A program made the position numbers and the translations under genes. This document shows, piece by piece, positions 8,586 through 15,773 of a DNA stretch of 64,000 bases. Within the stretch, counting starts at the first letter, position 1. Each line of letters begins with the position of its first letter. The stretch spans positions 1 through 64,000 of the forward strand of contig JAFSEU010000023.1 of assembly GCA_017435565.1 (NCBI GenBank), given 5' to 3'. Under the pieces are notes generated by a model. That model was not told the DNA's origin and made no database searches. It saw only the letters and a program-made list of their open reading frames with translations. The stretch comes from Oscillospiraceae bacterium. GTDB taxonomy: Bacteria; Bacillota; Clostridia; Oscillospirales; Ruminococcaceae.

Positions 8586-9329
8586 ATGGTTCTTGAAGTA
8601 AAAGAGCTTTCAAAGCAGTATTCAAAGGTTCTCGCAGCAAACAAAGTATCATTTTCAATCGAAGAGGGTGAAATATTTGCGCTGATAGGGCCTAACGGTG
8701 CAGGAAAAACCACAACTATCCGAATGATATCGACATTGATAAAGCCGACCGGAGGCGATGCGATAGTTGCAGGCTTCAGCGCAGTTAACGAGCCTGCAAG
8801 GGTGAGAGAGAATATAACATATCTTCCTGATGAGGCAGGCGCCTATAAGAATATGACGGGCAATGACTATCTTAATTTTATGGCGGGCATTTTCACAACC
8901 GACCTTGACAAGGCAAGAGAATATGTCAAGCGTGCGCAGGAAATCTGCGGTCTCGGAGAAAGGCTTGAGGATAAGATCGGCAGCTATTCGAGAGGTATGA
9001 TAAGAAAACTGCTGCTTGCAAGGGCAGTAATGACAAGACCTAAGCTGGCAATTCTTGACGAGCCGACATCCGGCCTTGATGTAATCAATGCAATTGAAAT
9101 ACGAAAGCTTATAAAGCGTTTGGCAAGCGAAGAAAAAATGTCGTTTTTGCTTTCGTCGCATAATATGCTGGAGATTGAGTTCGTATCCGATAAGGTTGGA
9201 ATTATATCCAAAGGCAAGCTTCACGTTGTCGGAAAGCCTTGCGAATTAAAGGCAAAATACGGCTGTGATAATCTTGAAGAGGTATTTGAAAAGGTGGTGA
9301 ACTCCGATGAAGTTTCTGACATTGCTTAA
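8586..9329 (+). CDS. ABC transporter ATP-binding protein, NatA type
   Basis: 247 residues. It has Walker A GPNGAGKTT (35-43), a modified signature SYSRGMIRK, Walker B LAILDEPTSGLD and the H-loop SSHNM. This is the ABC-2/NatA/DrrA exporter ATPase pattern: it hydrolyses ATP on the cytoplasmic face to drive the partner permease coded next, with which it overlaps by 23 bases. The start at 8586 is set by the promoter and by the poly-G ribosome site. Export substrates of this family include sodium, drugs and peptides; nothing in the sequence selects one. Confidence 0.92.
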   Translation: MVLEVKELSKQYSKVLAANKVSFSIEEGEIFALIGPNGAGKTTTIRMISTLIKPTGGDAIVAGFSAVNEPARVRENITYLPDEAGAYKNMTGNDYLNFMAGIFTTDLDKAREYVKRAQEICGLGERLEDKIGSYSRGMIRKLLLARAVMTRPKLAILDEPTSGLDVINAIEIRKLIKRLASEEKMSFLLSSHNMLEIEFVSDKVGIISKGKLHVVGKPCELKAKYGCDNLEEVFEKVVNSDEVSDIA

Positions 9330-10626
9330 AAAGGAGCTTAAAGAGCTTTTGAATTTTCAGACCATCCTCACAATGGTAATGATGCTGGTCGTGCTTTCTA
9401 TCCTGGGTGAGTTTATGGGCGGAGCTATGGAAGAATCGGCGGATTCGCAAGCAGGCACGGTTGCAATTTGCGATGACGACAAAACAGAGTTTACAGCCGA
9501 TTTGATAAACCAGATCGAGCTTTCCGGATATACGATTGAAATGAAGGAGAACACATCTGAAGACAAAGCACAGCTTCTTGATGATGCTGATACGGATTAT
9601 CTGATAATTATTCCGCAGGGCTTTACACAGTCGATTCTCGAGGAAAAGAAAACTGTTGATATTGAATATATAAGCAGGGTCAACAATGCGTCCGTGATGA
9701 GTGCAGTTGATTCTATGGATTCCGCATCGGCAGTAGCGATTATTCAGGATGCTATTTTCACAACAGTTATGACAGGTCAATACGGCATAGCAATTGATGA
9801 GCTTGAATTTATCAGTATGCCGGTCGGTGTTGATGAATATACGGTTGTTAAGGACAAAAGCGCTAATGCTTCGTCAGCACAGATTCAGAGCCATATGATG
9901 TCGCAGAGTATGCTTATCCCGATTGTTGTATTCGTGCTTGTTATTATGGCTTCGCAGATGATAATTAATGCTGTTGCCACAGAAAAGCTTGATAAAACTC
10001 TTGAAACGCTTCTTTCCGCACCCGTTTCGCGTTTTTCCGTGTTGGGCGCAAAAATGACTGCCGCAGCGATTGTGGCATTGCTTAACGCCCTTGTATATAT
10101 GATAGGCTTTGGAAATTATATGAAGAGCATTACTGATATGCAAGGCGATTTGGCAGCAGGAACACAGGCTACTGAAAGCGTTATCGAGCAGCTCGGACTT
10201 AATATGGGAATGACTGATTACATTCTTGTCGGCTTGCAGCTGTTTGTGAGTATTCTTATTTCACTTTCGGTTTCTCTTATTTTGGGAGCGTTAGTCAGCG
10301 ATGCCAAGGAAACCCAGACGATGATTCTTCCGATAACAGTTCTTACGATGATTCCGTATATGATGTCGCTGTTTATTGATATAAATACGGTTGAGCCTGC
10401 AATTTTGCGTTATGTTGCCTGGGCGATTCCCTTCACTCACACCTTCACGGCAATCAGCAATATAAGCTTTGGCAATATGGGAATTTATTGGGCAGGCTTT
10501 GCCTATCAGATAGTATTCTTGGCTGTGTGTATGTTCTTTGCGGTAAAACTCTTTACATCTGATAAAATATTCACTATATCGTTAAATCTTGGTCAGAAAA
10601 AGAAATTCAAAAAGAACACAAAATAA
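9307..10626 (+). CDS. ABC-2 type permease, NatB-like
   Basis: 439 residues with the NatB/ABC-2 topology: one N-terminal membrane helix (about 18-36), a long extracytoplasmic domain (about 40-195) and five to six C-terminal helices, including one near residues 200-222 (SMLIPIVVFVLVIMASQMI) and one near 300-325. The motif ATEKLDKTLETLLSAPVSR is the conserved coupling region of ABC-2 permeases. It forms the membrane channel for the upstream ATPase. The genes overlap, so the two are translationally coupled. A strong terminator follows the stop. Confidence 0.9.
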   Translation: MKFLTLLKKELKELLNFQTILTMVMMLVVLSILGEFMGGAMEESADSQAGTVAICDDDKTEFTADLINQIELSGYTIEMKENTSEDKAQLLDDADTDYLIIIPQGFTQSILEEKKTVDIEYISRVNNASVMSAVDSMDSASAVAIIQDAIFTTVMTGQYGIAIDELEFISMPVGVDEYTVVKDKSANASSAQIQSHMMSQSMLIPIVVFVLVIMASQMIINAVATEKLDKTLETLLSAPVSRFSVLGAKMTAAAIVALLNALVYMIGFGNYMKSITDMQGDLAAGTQATESVIEQLGLNMGMTDYILVGLQLFVSILISLSVSLILGALVSDAKETQTMILPITVLTMIPYMMSLFIDINTVEPAILRYVAWAIPFTHTFTAISNISFGNMGIYWAGFAYQIVFLAVCMFFAVKLFTSDKIFTISLNLGQKKKFKKNTK

Positions 10627-10631
10627 AACAA

Positions 10632-10668
10632 AGCTTCGGCGGGGGGACCTTGCCGAAGCTGTTTTTTT
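10632..10668 (+). terminator. Terminator of the ABC operon
   Basis: AGCTTCGGC and GCCGAAGCT form a 9-bp stem and a T run follows, six bases after the stop codon. Confidence 0.92.
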
Positions 10669-10827
10669 AACGCTGTTGAGATTTTACAAAAATCTCTCAT
10701 ATTAGGTTGAATCCGAAAATGCTCTGTGTGTTTTTTATACCGCCGAAAAGCTTATATGGTCGGGAAGCAACAAAAATCAATTAAACAACAAAGAGACGAA
10801 AAGTCCTGCCGAGGTCACTTGGCGGCA

Positions 10828-10857
10828 CCTACTTTCTGTCTTGAAACAGAAAGTAGG
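10828..10857. repeat. Perfect 12-bp hairpin
   Basis: CCTACTTTCTGT (10828-10839) and ACAGAAAGTAGG (10846-10857) are exact complements around a six-base loop. Confidence 0.85.
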
Positions 10858-10950
10858 CAAAGAATTCAATTTCTTTTTGAAGCATCAAAAAGAAAACAAA
10901 AAATGCTTCAGCGGCGCAAGAAGGCTTACGCCGGTTTCCGCCCAATACCC

Positions 10951-11252
10951 GCTTGCCCTCAGACAGTCCTCGATATTTTTAATCTGGCGATTAAAAATAT
11001 CTGCGGAACTCGGTCTGCGCTGGTGTATAATTGTATATTTTAATATTGCACTCCAGTATTACATTTGAAGAAACGCAGCGCAAGCTGAAATTCCACAAAA
11101 CTTACTGTGCCGCTATTGTGCGTGCGGTAAAGTCATACGGCAATCATTGAACAACTAAAACTGGGTGAGATATGAAAATAGCCTTATATAACCCAGCGTT
11201 AAGTGCGCCTTGAGCAGAAAACGCAGTTTTCGAGGACTGTCTGAGCACAAGC
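10951..11252. repeat. Long-range inverted repeat with about 300-bp span
   Basis: Bases 10951-10973 and 11230-11252 are reverse complements at 21 of 23 positions. The left arm leads directly into the perfect hairpin at 10972-11001, and the right arm follows a small hairpin at 11217-11231. Confidence 0.8.
10972..11001. repeat. Perfect 13-bp hairpin
   Basis: GATATTTTTAATC (10972-10984) and GATTAAAAATATC (10989-11001) pair perfectly around the tetraloop TGGC. Confidence 0.85.
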
Positions 11253-11285
11253 GGCACGGAGGAGAGTTGAACTTGTCTTTTTTGT

Positions 11286-11313
11286 CCCTCTTTTTGGACA
11301 AGCAAAAAGAGGG
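11286..11313. repeat. Perfect 11-bp hairpin
   Basis: CCCTCTTTTTG (11286-11296) and CAAAAAGAGGG (11303-11313) pair perfectly around a six-base loop. Confidence 0.85.
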
Positions 11314-11326
11314 CGAACTCTTTGGA

Positions 11327-11350
11327 GCTTTCTCTTTCGTCGGAGAAAGC
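11327..11350. repeat. Perfect 8-bp hairpin
   Basis: GCTTTCTC (11327-11334) and GAGAAAGC (11343-11350) pair perfectly around an eight-base loop. Confidence 0.75.
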
Positions 11351-11563
11351 GGAGCGCCATCAGGCGCAAGAGAGGAAAGGTGATATTCAGAGTTTGGCTT
11401 TGTATTTGTCAGTAACTATTGCATATTTAGCTGAAATTCCGTTTGCTTTGTTGAGCCGCTATTTTTGAGTGCAACTTAACCTGAATGTCTGAATTCCAGC
11501 AGCATAAATTAGGTGAAGCAACAATGCAGATTTTTGATACATCAACATAATCGAGCATACATC

Positions 11564-11600
11564 AAAAAAGACACTTTTGAAATTCATCAAAAGTGTCTTT
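11564..11600 (-). terminator. Terminator of the cinA-sortase-SpoIID operon
   Basis: On the minus strand, AAAGACACTTTTGA and TCAAAAGTGTCTTT form a 14-bp stem followed by a T run, just after the stop at 11609. Confidence 0.92.
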
Positions 11601-11608
11601 ATTTTGCA

Positions 11609-12832
11609 TTATTCAGCCGCAGGAACTGCGGGGTTATAGAAAACTTCCATATTAGCCGACTTCAATCCGAAGAAGCTACGGAAACGTTGCCCTTTGACTG
11701 TTACCTGATTGTCAACGTTGACTGAAGCGATATATCCGCCGTCGCCCTCGGTAAAGACAATCCAGTTTGCAGGGTCGCTTGAAAGAGTGATGCCAAGCTT
11801 TGATTCAAGCACGCTCTTTACATACTCTGCTGTGAAGTTTGTTTCTGTGCCGTAATGTGGGTCGTAAAGCTCATCATAGGGGCACTCAACGCTTCTTAAA
11901 TAAGGCAGGTCAGCTGTGAAGATATCCTTGCAGGAAGCCGAAGCACCGCCGCTTGAAGCGTAGAACTGCGAAAGAATGTACTGTCCGTCATAGAAGAGAG
12001 CCTGACCGAGAACCTCAGTTACAGCGTTTACAACATTTTCGGGCGGATTTGCTCTCATTCCGAGACCGCTTGCGCTTCCGCCGTTGTACATAACAAAGGT
12101 GTATGCCGCAACTGCCTGTGCCTTAATAGCCTCCGGGTGGAAGCTCGGACCGACTTCCTGGTTGCAGACCATTGAAATAATGTCGATTACATTTCCGGAA
12201 ACGCCGTTTACGGTAATGATTTCATCACCGGTAATTCCTGTGTTGGCAAGTGTTGCACCGGGGTAGAAGTGAGCGAGAATCTGAGCGTAATCATATCCGC
12301 CGTACATTGCAAAATAGTTTGCGCCGTTTTGGCTAAGGCCGCATCCGTGACCGTAGCCGTATGTCTTGAAGGTGAAGCCTGCGCCGTAAATTGAACTTGT
12401 GTCGCCTGTTGATGTATCCTCAGTAGTTGCGCTGTCAGTCGGTGCGGTGGTTGTAATTGCGGGCGCCGCCTGTGTTGAAACAACCGAGGTTGTCATTGCG
12501 GTTGTTGTAGTCGTTGTGGTCGTCGTAGTTGTGGTAGTTGTCGTGGTAGTGGTGACGAGTGCTTCGTAAAAATCATCATCGGCATAGGCCTTGTTCCACG
12601 TCATTACCACATATTCCGCATATTCCTGCTCGGGAACGGTAGTGGTTATTACCGGAGTATTGATTTTTACATTACCGGCGTAGTACTCGTTTGAAATTAT
12701 TACCGAGCCTTCGCTGATATGTGCTGAATCGTCATCTCCGCCGACAGTACCCACAAATGTGAATGCAAGACCGTAGAAAACGACCATTACAAGCACAGGT
12801 ATGAGCGACCTTAGCGGTAAAAGCTTTTTCAT
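11609..12832 (-). CDS. SpoIID/LytB-domain surface protein with apparently permuted motif order
   Basis: 407 residues: an N-terminal membrane anchor or signal (about 8-28), an 18-residue poly-Thr linker (94-111) and a SpoIID domain (about 155-400). SpoIID proteins are lytic transglycosylases that cut denuded glycan strands. The order is unusual. The signature GYGHGCGLSQNGA, normally near the C-terminus, sits at 159-171, ahead of the core with the candidate catalytic Glu226 (CNQEVGPSFHPEAIKAQAVAAYT), the YASSGGAS motif (about 291-298), YLRSVECPYD and the last strand block GQRFRSFFGLKSANM. The domain therefore looks circularly permuted. It lies 36 bases after a sortase gene and shares its Thr-rich linker style, suggesting a cell-envelope role rather than sporulation. 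Family assignment is firm; the function is inferred. Confidence 0.85.
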   Translation of the reverse strand: MKKLLPLRSLIPVLVMVVFYGLAFTFVGTVGGDDDSAHISEGSVIISNEYYAGNVKINTPVITTTVPEQEYAEYVVMTWNKAYADDDFYEALVTTTTTTTTTTTTTTTTTTAMTTSVVSTQAAPAITTTAPTDSATTEDTSTGDTSSIYGAGFTFKTYGYGHGCGLSQNGANYFAMYGGYDYAQILAHFYPGATLANTGITGDEIITVNGVSGNVIDIISMVCNQEVGPSFHPEAIKAQAVAAYTFVMYNGGSASGLGMRANPPENVVNAVTEVLGQALFYDGQYILSQFYASSGGASASCKDIFTADLPYLRSVECPYDELYDPHYGTETNFTAEYVKSVLESKLGITLSSDPANWIVFTEGDGGYIASVNVDNQVTVKGQRFRSFFGLKSANMEVFYNPAVPAAE

Positions 12833-12868
12833 TTAAAAAGTATGTCCTCTCATATTATGTTGGAAAAT

Positions 12869-13804
12869 TTACTCTTCGTAATTTTCTATATAGCTTCCGC
12901 CGTATATCTGGTAATATCTGTCCGGCATCAGCGGATTCGGATTGAGATATGCATCGGTTACGCCGTCGAATTCATCCTCGCCTTCGCGCAGGCGCCTTGC
13001 ATATACAACAAACCGTGAATCATCGAATTCAACTGTGCAGGTCGAAAGCGTGAGTAATTTGTCACCATATTCGACATCAACGCCGCTGACTATGAGCGAA
13101 CGCTTGAGCACTTCGTTCACATACCAGTCGAAATCCTCTTGGGTTTCAAAATTGTGGTATGTGTGGTAGTAGAAAACGGGACCATCCTTTTCGTATGCGT
13201 TTGTAATCATATACGCAAAAATTTTGTAATAATAGGTCTCGTAATTCGATTTTATTTCAATAATAGGGTATTGCTTATAAAACTCAATGTTGTTCTTATA
13301 ATAATGCAGATGTGAAAAATAGTCGTTCAAAGCGGTGTGATGTCCGTACAGGACAAGGTTGTCACTTTGAAGATCTTCATCAGCACCGAAATTACATCTG
13401 TAATCGGCATAGACCGTGCCGTATCTGTAATAATCACCGAAAAAGTCGGTTTCAAGATAATAAGAATTATCAAGGCACTGTGCAAAGGGATAATCGATAT
13501 TTGTTCCCTCGATATAAATTCGCCCGATATTATCGGGATTGGTTGCAAGAAGTGCGCTTGCCTCGTCGGAAAGCTCAATCTGCGGTGCGCTGACACTCTC
13601 AAAAGCGGTTGTGGTGGTAGTCACAGCAGTGACGATGGTAGTTGTTGAAGTGACAGACGGTGATGTTGTCTGCACATCGGTAGCCGAATCATTGCTTTTG
13701 CTGCAGGCTGTAAAAAAGCTCAGCAGAGCAATCGCTGCAGCGGAAGCTGCAATAAATTTCACAGAAATCGGGCTGTCCTTTTCTTGATTTATATGTTTAT
13801 TCAT
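12869..13804 (-). CDS. Class B-like sortase with lipoprotein-type N-terminus
   Basis: 311 residues. Sortases cleave a sorting signal and join the protein to the cell wall or to a pilin. Catalytic residues are visible: His155 in LVLYGHH, Cys256 in TLSTC and Arg264 in SRFVVYARR. The spacing, and the GTVYADYRCNF block before the His, fit class B. The N-terminus is odd: a hydrophobic segment (about 15-33) ends in FTAC, an imperfect lipobox (Cys34), then a Ser/Thr-rich linker (about 40-70), whereas most sortases have a plain N-terminal helix. It lies between cinA (9-base gap) and the SpoIID-like gene (36-base gap), so the three are one operon. No sorting-signal protein is visible in this window. 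Confidence 0.87.
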   Translation of the reverse strand: MNKHINQEKDSPISVKFIAASAAAIALLSFFTACSKSNDSATDVQTTSPSVTSTTTIVTAVTTTTTAFESVSAPQIELSDEASALLATNPDNIGRIYIEGTNIDYPFAQCLDNSYYLETDFFGDYYRYGTVYADYRCNFGADEDLQSDNLVLYGHHTALNDYFSHLHYYKNNIEFYKQYPIIEIKSNYETYYYKIFAYMITNAYEKDGPVFYYHTYHNFETQEDFDWYVNEVLKRSLIVSGVDVEYGDKLLTLSTCTVEFDDSRFVVYARRLREGEDEFDGVTDAYLNPNPLMPDRYYQIYGGSYIENYEE

Positions 13805-13813
13805 ATCGGATTA

Positions 13814-14368
13814 TTACTCGTTATGTGAGATAAGCTCATCTAAAATTTCAAAAACGCATTGGCATGTATATCTGCGAACCTTCTCTCTGTCGGAAAGCTT
13901 CATTTCGCTAAGCCTTAAGAGGCAGGCGAATTCAGCATCTTTATAAGAAAAGCCACAGTATACTGTTCCGACAGGCTTTTCTTCGGTTCCGCCTGAAGGA
14001 CCTGCAATCCCCGTGACGGAAACACCGATATCGCTTTTTGCAAGAGTTTTAATACCCTTTGCCATTTCAAGAGCGACCTCGCAGCTCACAGCACCGTGAT
14101 TTTCAAGGCTTTCAGACTTCACGCCGAGAAGCTGCATTTTTGCGTTGTTGGCATATGTGCAAACGCCCATATCAAAAACGCTTGAAGCATTCGGTACGCT
14201 TGTGATAAGCTGACTTATCATACCGCCTGTACAGCTTTCCGCCGTTGCGATTTTCAAAGACTTATCTAACAGTAATTTTACTATATCTGTAACCGTTTTG
14301 TCAAGATTTTGAGGGGTATGTTTGGGCAAATAACCCTTTTCAGATAACACTTTCGCTTGATTTTTCAC
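13814..14368 (-). CDS. CinA C-terminal family nicotinamide-nucleotide amidohydrolase (PncC-type)
   Basis: 184 residues consisting of the CinA-C domain only. PncC deamidates nicotinamide mononucleotide to nicotinate mononucleotide in pyridine nucleotide salvage. Family motifs are IATAESCTGGMIS with the catalytic Ser, 'GVCTYANNAKMQLLGV' and VSVTGIAGPSGGTEEKPVGTV. The start is GTG at 14368 with GGTGA five bases upstream; about 22 residues precede the usual domain start. It is the first gene of an operon with the sortase and SpoIID-like genes, with no obvious functional link to them. Confidence 0.9.
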   Translation of the reverse strand: MKNQAKVLSEKGYLPKHTPQNLDKTVTDIVKLLLDKSLKIATAESCTGGMISQLITSVPNASSVFDMGVCTYANNAKMQLLGVKSESLENHGAVSCEVALEMAKGIKTLAKSDIGVSVTGIAGPSGGTEEKPVGTVYCGFSYKDAEFACLLRLSEMKLSDREKVRRYTCQCVFEILDELISHNE

Positions 14369-14487
14369 ACATTCACCAAAAAACTATGTCCTAATACAAG
14401 ATTAAAAATTAACAAACAATGTACAAAAACAGCGTGATTATGCAGTTTTGTAACCACATTGTATCACTGTGTAACCGTTTTGTCAAG
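14288..14487. repeat. 18-base direct repeat carrying a -35-like element
   Basis: TGTAACCGTTTTGTCAAG occurs at 14288-14305, inside the cinA coding sequence, and again at 14470-14487, where its complement supplies the -35 of the operon promoter. The internal copy is followed on the minus strand by TAAAAT 18 bases on, so it could act as a second promoter. Confidence 0.6.
14458..14486 (-). promoter_or_regulatory. Promoter of the cinA-sortase-SpoIID operon
   Basis: On the minus strand, TTGACA (14486-14481) and TACAAT (14463-14458) are 17 bases apart. Confidence 0.75.
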
Positions 14488-14500
14488 TTTTCGGAAAACG

Positions 14501-14537
14501 AAAACAGCGGAAAAAAACGCAATTTTTCCGCTGTTTT
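14501..14537 (-). terminator. Terminator after thiI
   Basis: AAAACAGCGGAAAAA and TTTTTCCGCTGTTTT form a 15-bp stem between the thiI stop and the cinA promoter. The arms end in A and T runs, so it may work in both directions. Confidence 0.85.
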
Positions 14538-14590
14538 GTACAAAAAAATATATCGGATTTTGTGCAGGTTTGCTGTTGAAAAAGAAGAAA

Positions 14591-15763
14591 TCAAGATACC
14601 TGAATAAGTTCGGAGGTTGTATTTTCGACTGCTTGAACAATTAAAGGCTCAAAATTATATGCATTTTGCCCTTTTTCAATTTCCTCAAGCGAGGGTTTGG
14701 TCTTAGGGTGCTTCGGCGTGAATACCGTACAGCAGTCCTCGTAAGGCAGAACAGAGGTTTCAAAAGTATCGATTTTTCTGGCAATTTCAATAATCTCGGT
14801 CTTGTCCATTCCGACAACAGGTCGCAGAACGGGCATATGGCAAACCGCATCGGTGCATACCATAGCCTTCATAGTCTGGCTGGCAACCTGACCTACGCTT
14901 TCGCCGGTAATCAGCGCAACACATTCATCTTTTTTTGCAATTCTCTGTGCAATATCAAACATAATGCGGCGCATAATTATTGTAAAATACTCAGTCGGGC
15001 AGTTGTCCCTGATAGCTTCCTGAATTTCGGTAAAAGGCACGCAGAAAAGCATTATATTTCCGCAATAGCCCGTAAGTTTTTCGCAGAGCTTTACGACCTT
15101 GAGCCTTGCTCTTTCCGAAGTATAAGGCGGGCTGACAAAATGCACGGCAGAAATGTGAATGCCGCGCTTTGCCATCATATAGGCGGCAACGGGGCTGTCG
15201 ATACCGCCCGAAAGCAGAAGCATAGCGTTTCCGCTGGAGCCTACCGGCAGGCCACCTGCACCATCAATTCTTCCGGCGTGGATATATGCATTGGTATCAC
15301 GGATTTCAACGATTACGTCAACCTCGGCATTGTCCAGTGAAACGGAAAGGTGCGGATATTTTTCAAGAATACAGCCGCCAAGATTTGCACATATCGCAGG
15401 TGAATTCAAGGGGAATTTCTTATCTGCACGCTTTGCCGAAACACGGAAGGTTTTTGCATATTCAAGCGTTTCGCTTAAGTAGTCAAGCGTAATTTTGCAG
15501 ATTTCGTCAAAATCCTTGGGGGCAACAACACTCTTGCAGAGCTTTGCAATTCCGAAAACCTTGGAAAGCTTTTCGATAAGCTCGTCCGCGGTAATATTCT
15601 CGTTGGGCTCAATATATATGGTGGACTGTGCCTTTGTTATTGCAAATTTTCCGTAAGGTTTGAGCCTTTTGCGTATGTTTTTAATCAGAATATCTTCAAA
15701 AGTATTTCTGTTAAGCCCTTTCAGGGCGATTTCGCCATATTTGGCAAGAACAATTTCTTTCAT
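14591..15763 (-). CDS. thiI: tRNA 4-thiouridine synthase ThiI
   Basis: 390 residues: an N-terminal ferredoxin-like and THUMP region (about 1-165), then a PP-loop ATPase with LLSGGIDSPVAAYM near residue 183. ThiI adenylates U8 of tRNA and inserts sulfur received from a cysteine desulfurase; in many bacteria it also serves thiazole synthesis. The C-terminal rhodanese domain of the E. coli enzyme is missing, as usual in Firmicutes. It starts ten bases after iscS, the expected sulfur donor, in the operon cysteine synthase-iscS-thiI. Confidence 0.95.
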   Translation of the reverse strand: MKEIVLAKYGEIALKGLNRNTFEDILIKNIRKRLKPYGKFAITKAQSTIYIEPNENITADELIEKLSKVFGIAKLCKSVVAPKDFDEICKITLDYLSETLEYAKTFRVSAKRADKKFPLNSPAICANLGGCILEKYPHLSVSLDNAEVDVIVEIRDTNAYIHAGRIDGAGGLPVGSSGNAMLLLSGGIDSPVAAYMMAKRGIHISAVHFVSPPYTSERARLKVVKLCEKLTGYCGNIMLFCVPFTEIQEAIRDNCPTEYFTIIMRRIMFDIAQRIAKKDECVALITGESVGQVASQTMKAMVCTDAVCHMPVLRPVVGMDKTEIIEIARKIDTFETSVLPYEDCCTVFTPKHPKTKPSLEEIEKGQNAYNFEPLIVQAVENTTSELIQVS

Positions 15764-15773
15764 TTAAAATTCC

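Larger units (their letters stand above)
10669..11563. other. Gene-free stretch rich in hairpins and inverted repeats
   Basis: About 900 bases between two convergent transcription units with no convincing gene. Short open frames here lack ribosome sites and recognisable domains, and their best parts coincide with palindromes. The region contains at least five hairpins (10678-10696, 10828-10857, 10972-11001, 11286-11313, 11327-11350) and a long-range inverted repeat (10951-10973 with 11230-11252, 21 of 23 bases). Its style resembles interspersed non-coding repeat mosaics of bacterial intergenic regions, but I cannot assign it to a named family. Confidence 0.6.

Noticed and set aside
8655-9224. 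Minus-strand 189-codon frame within the ABC ATPase gene
   Set aside because: Antisense shadow of conserved Walker and signature motifs; no independent evidence.
10726-11068. Two overlapping short frames in the hairpin-rich region
   Set aside because: No ribosome site, low-complexity basic translation, and the frames cross perfect palindromes; treated as non-coding.
12480-12560. Poly-Thr coding stretch as a phase-variable microsatellite
   Set aside because: The 18 Thr codons are a mixture of ACA, ACC, ACG and ACT, so there is no uniform short repeat for slippage.
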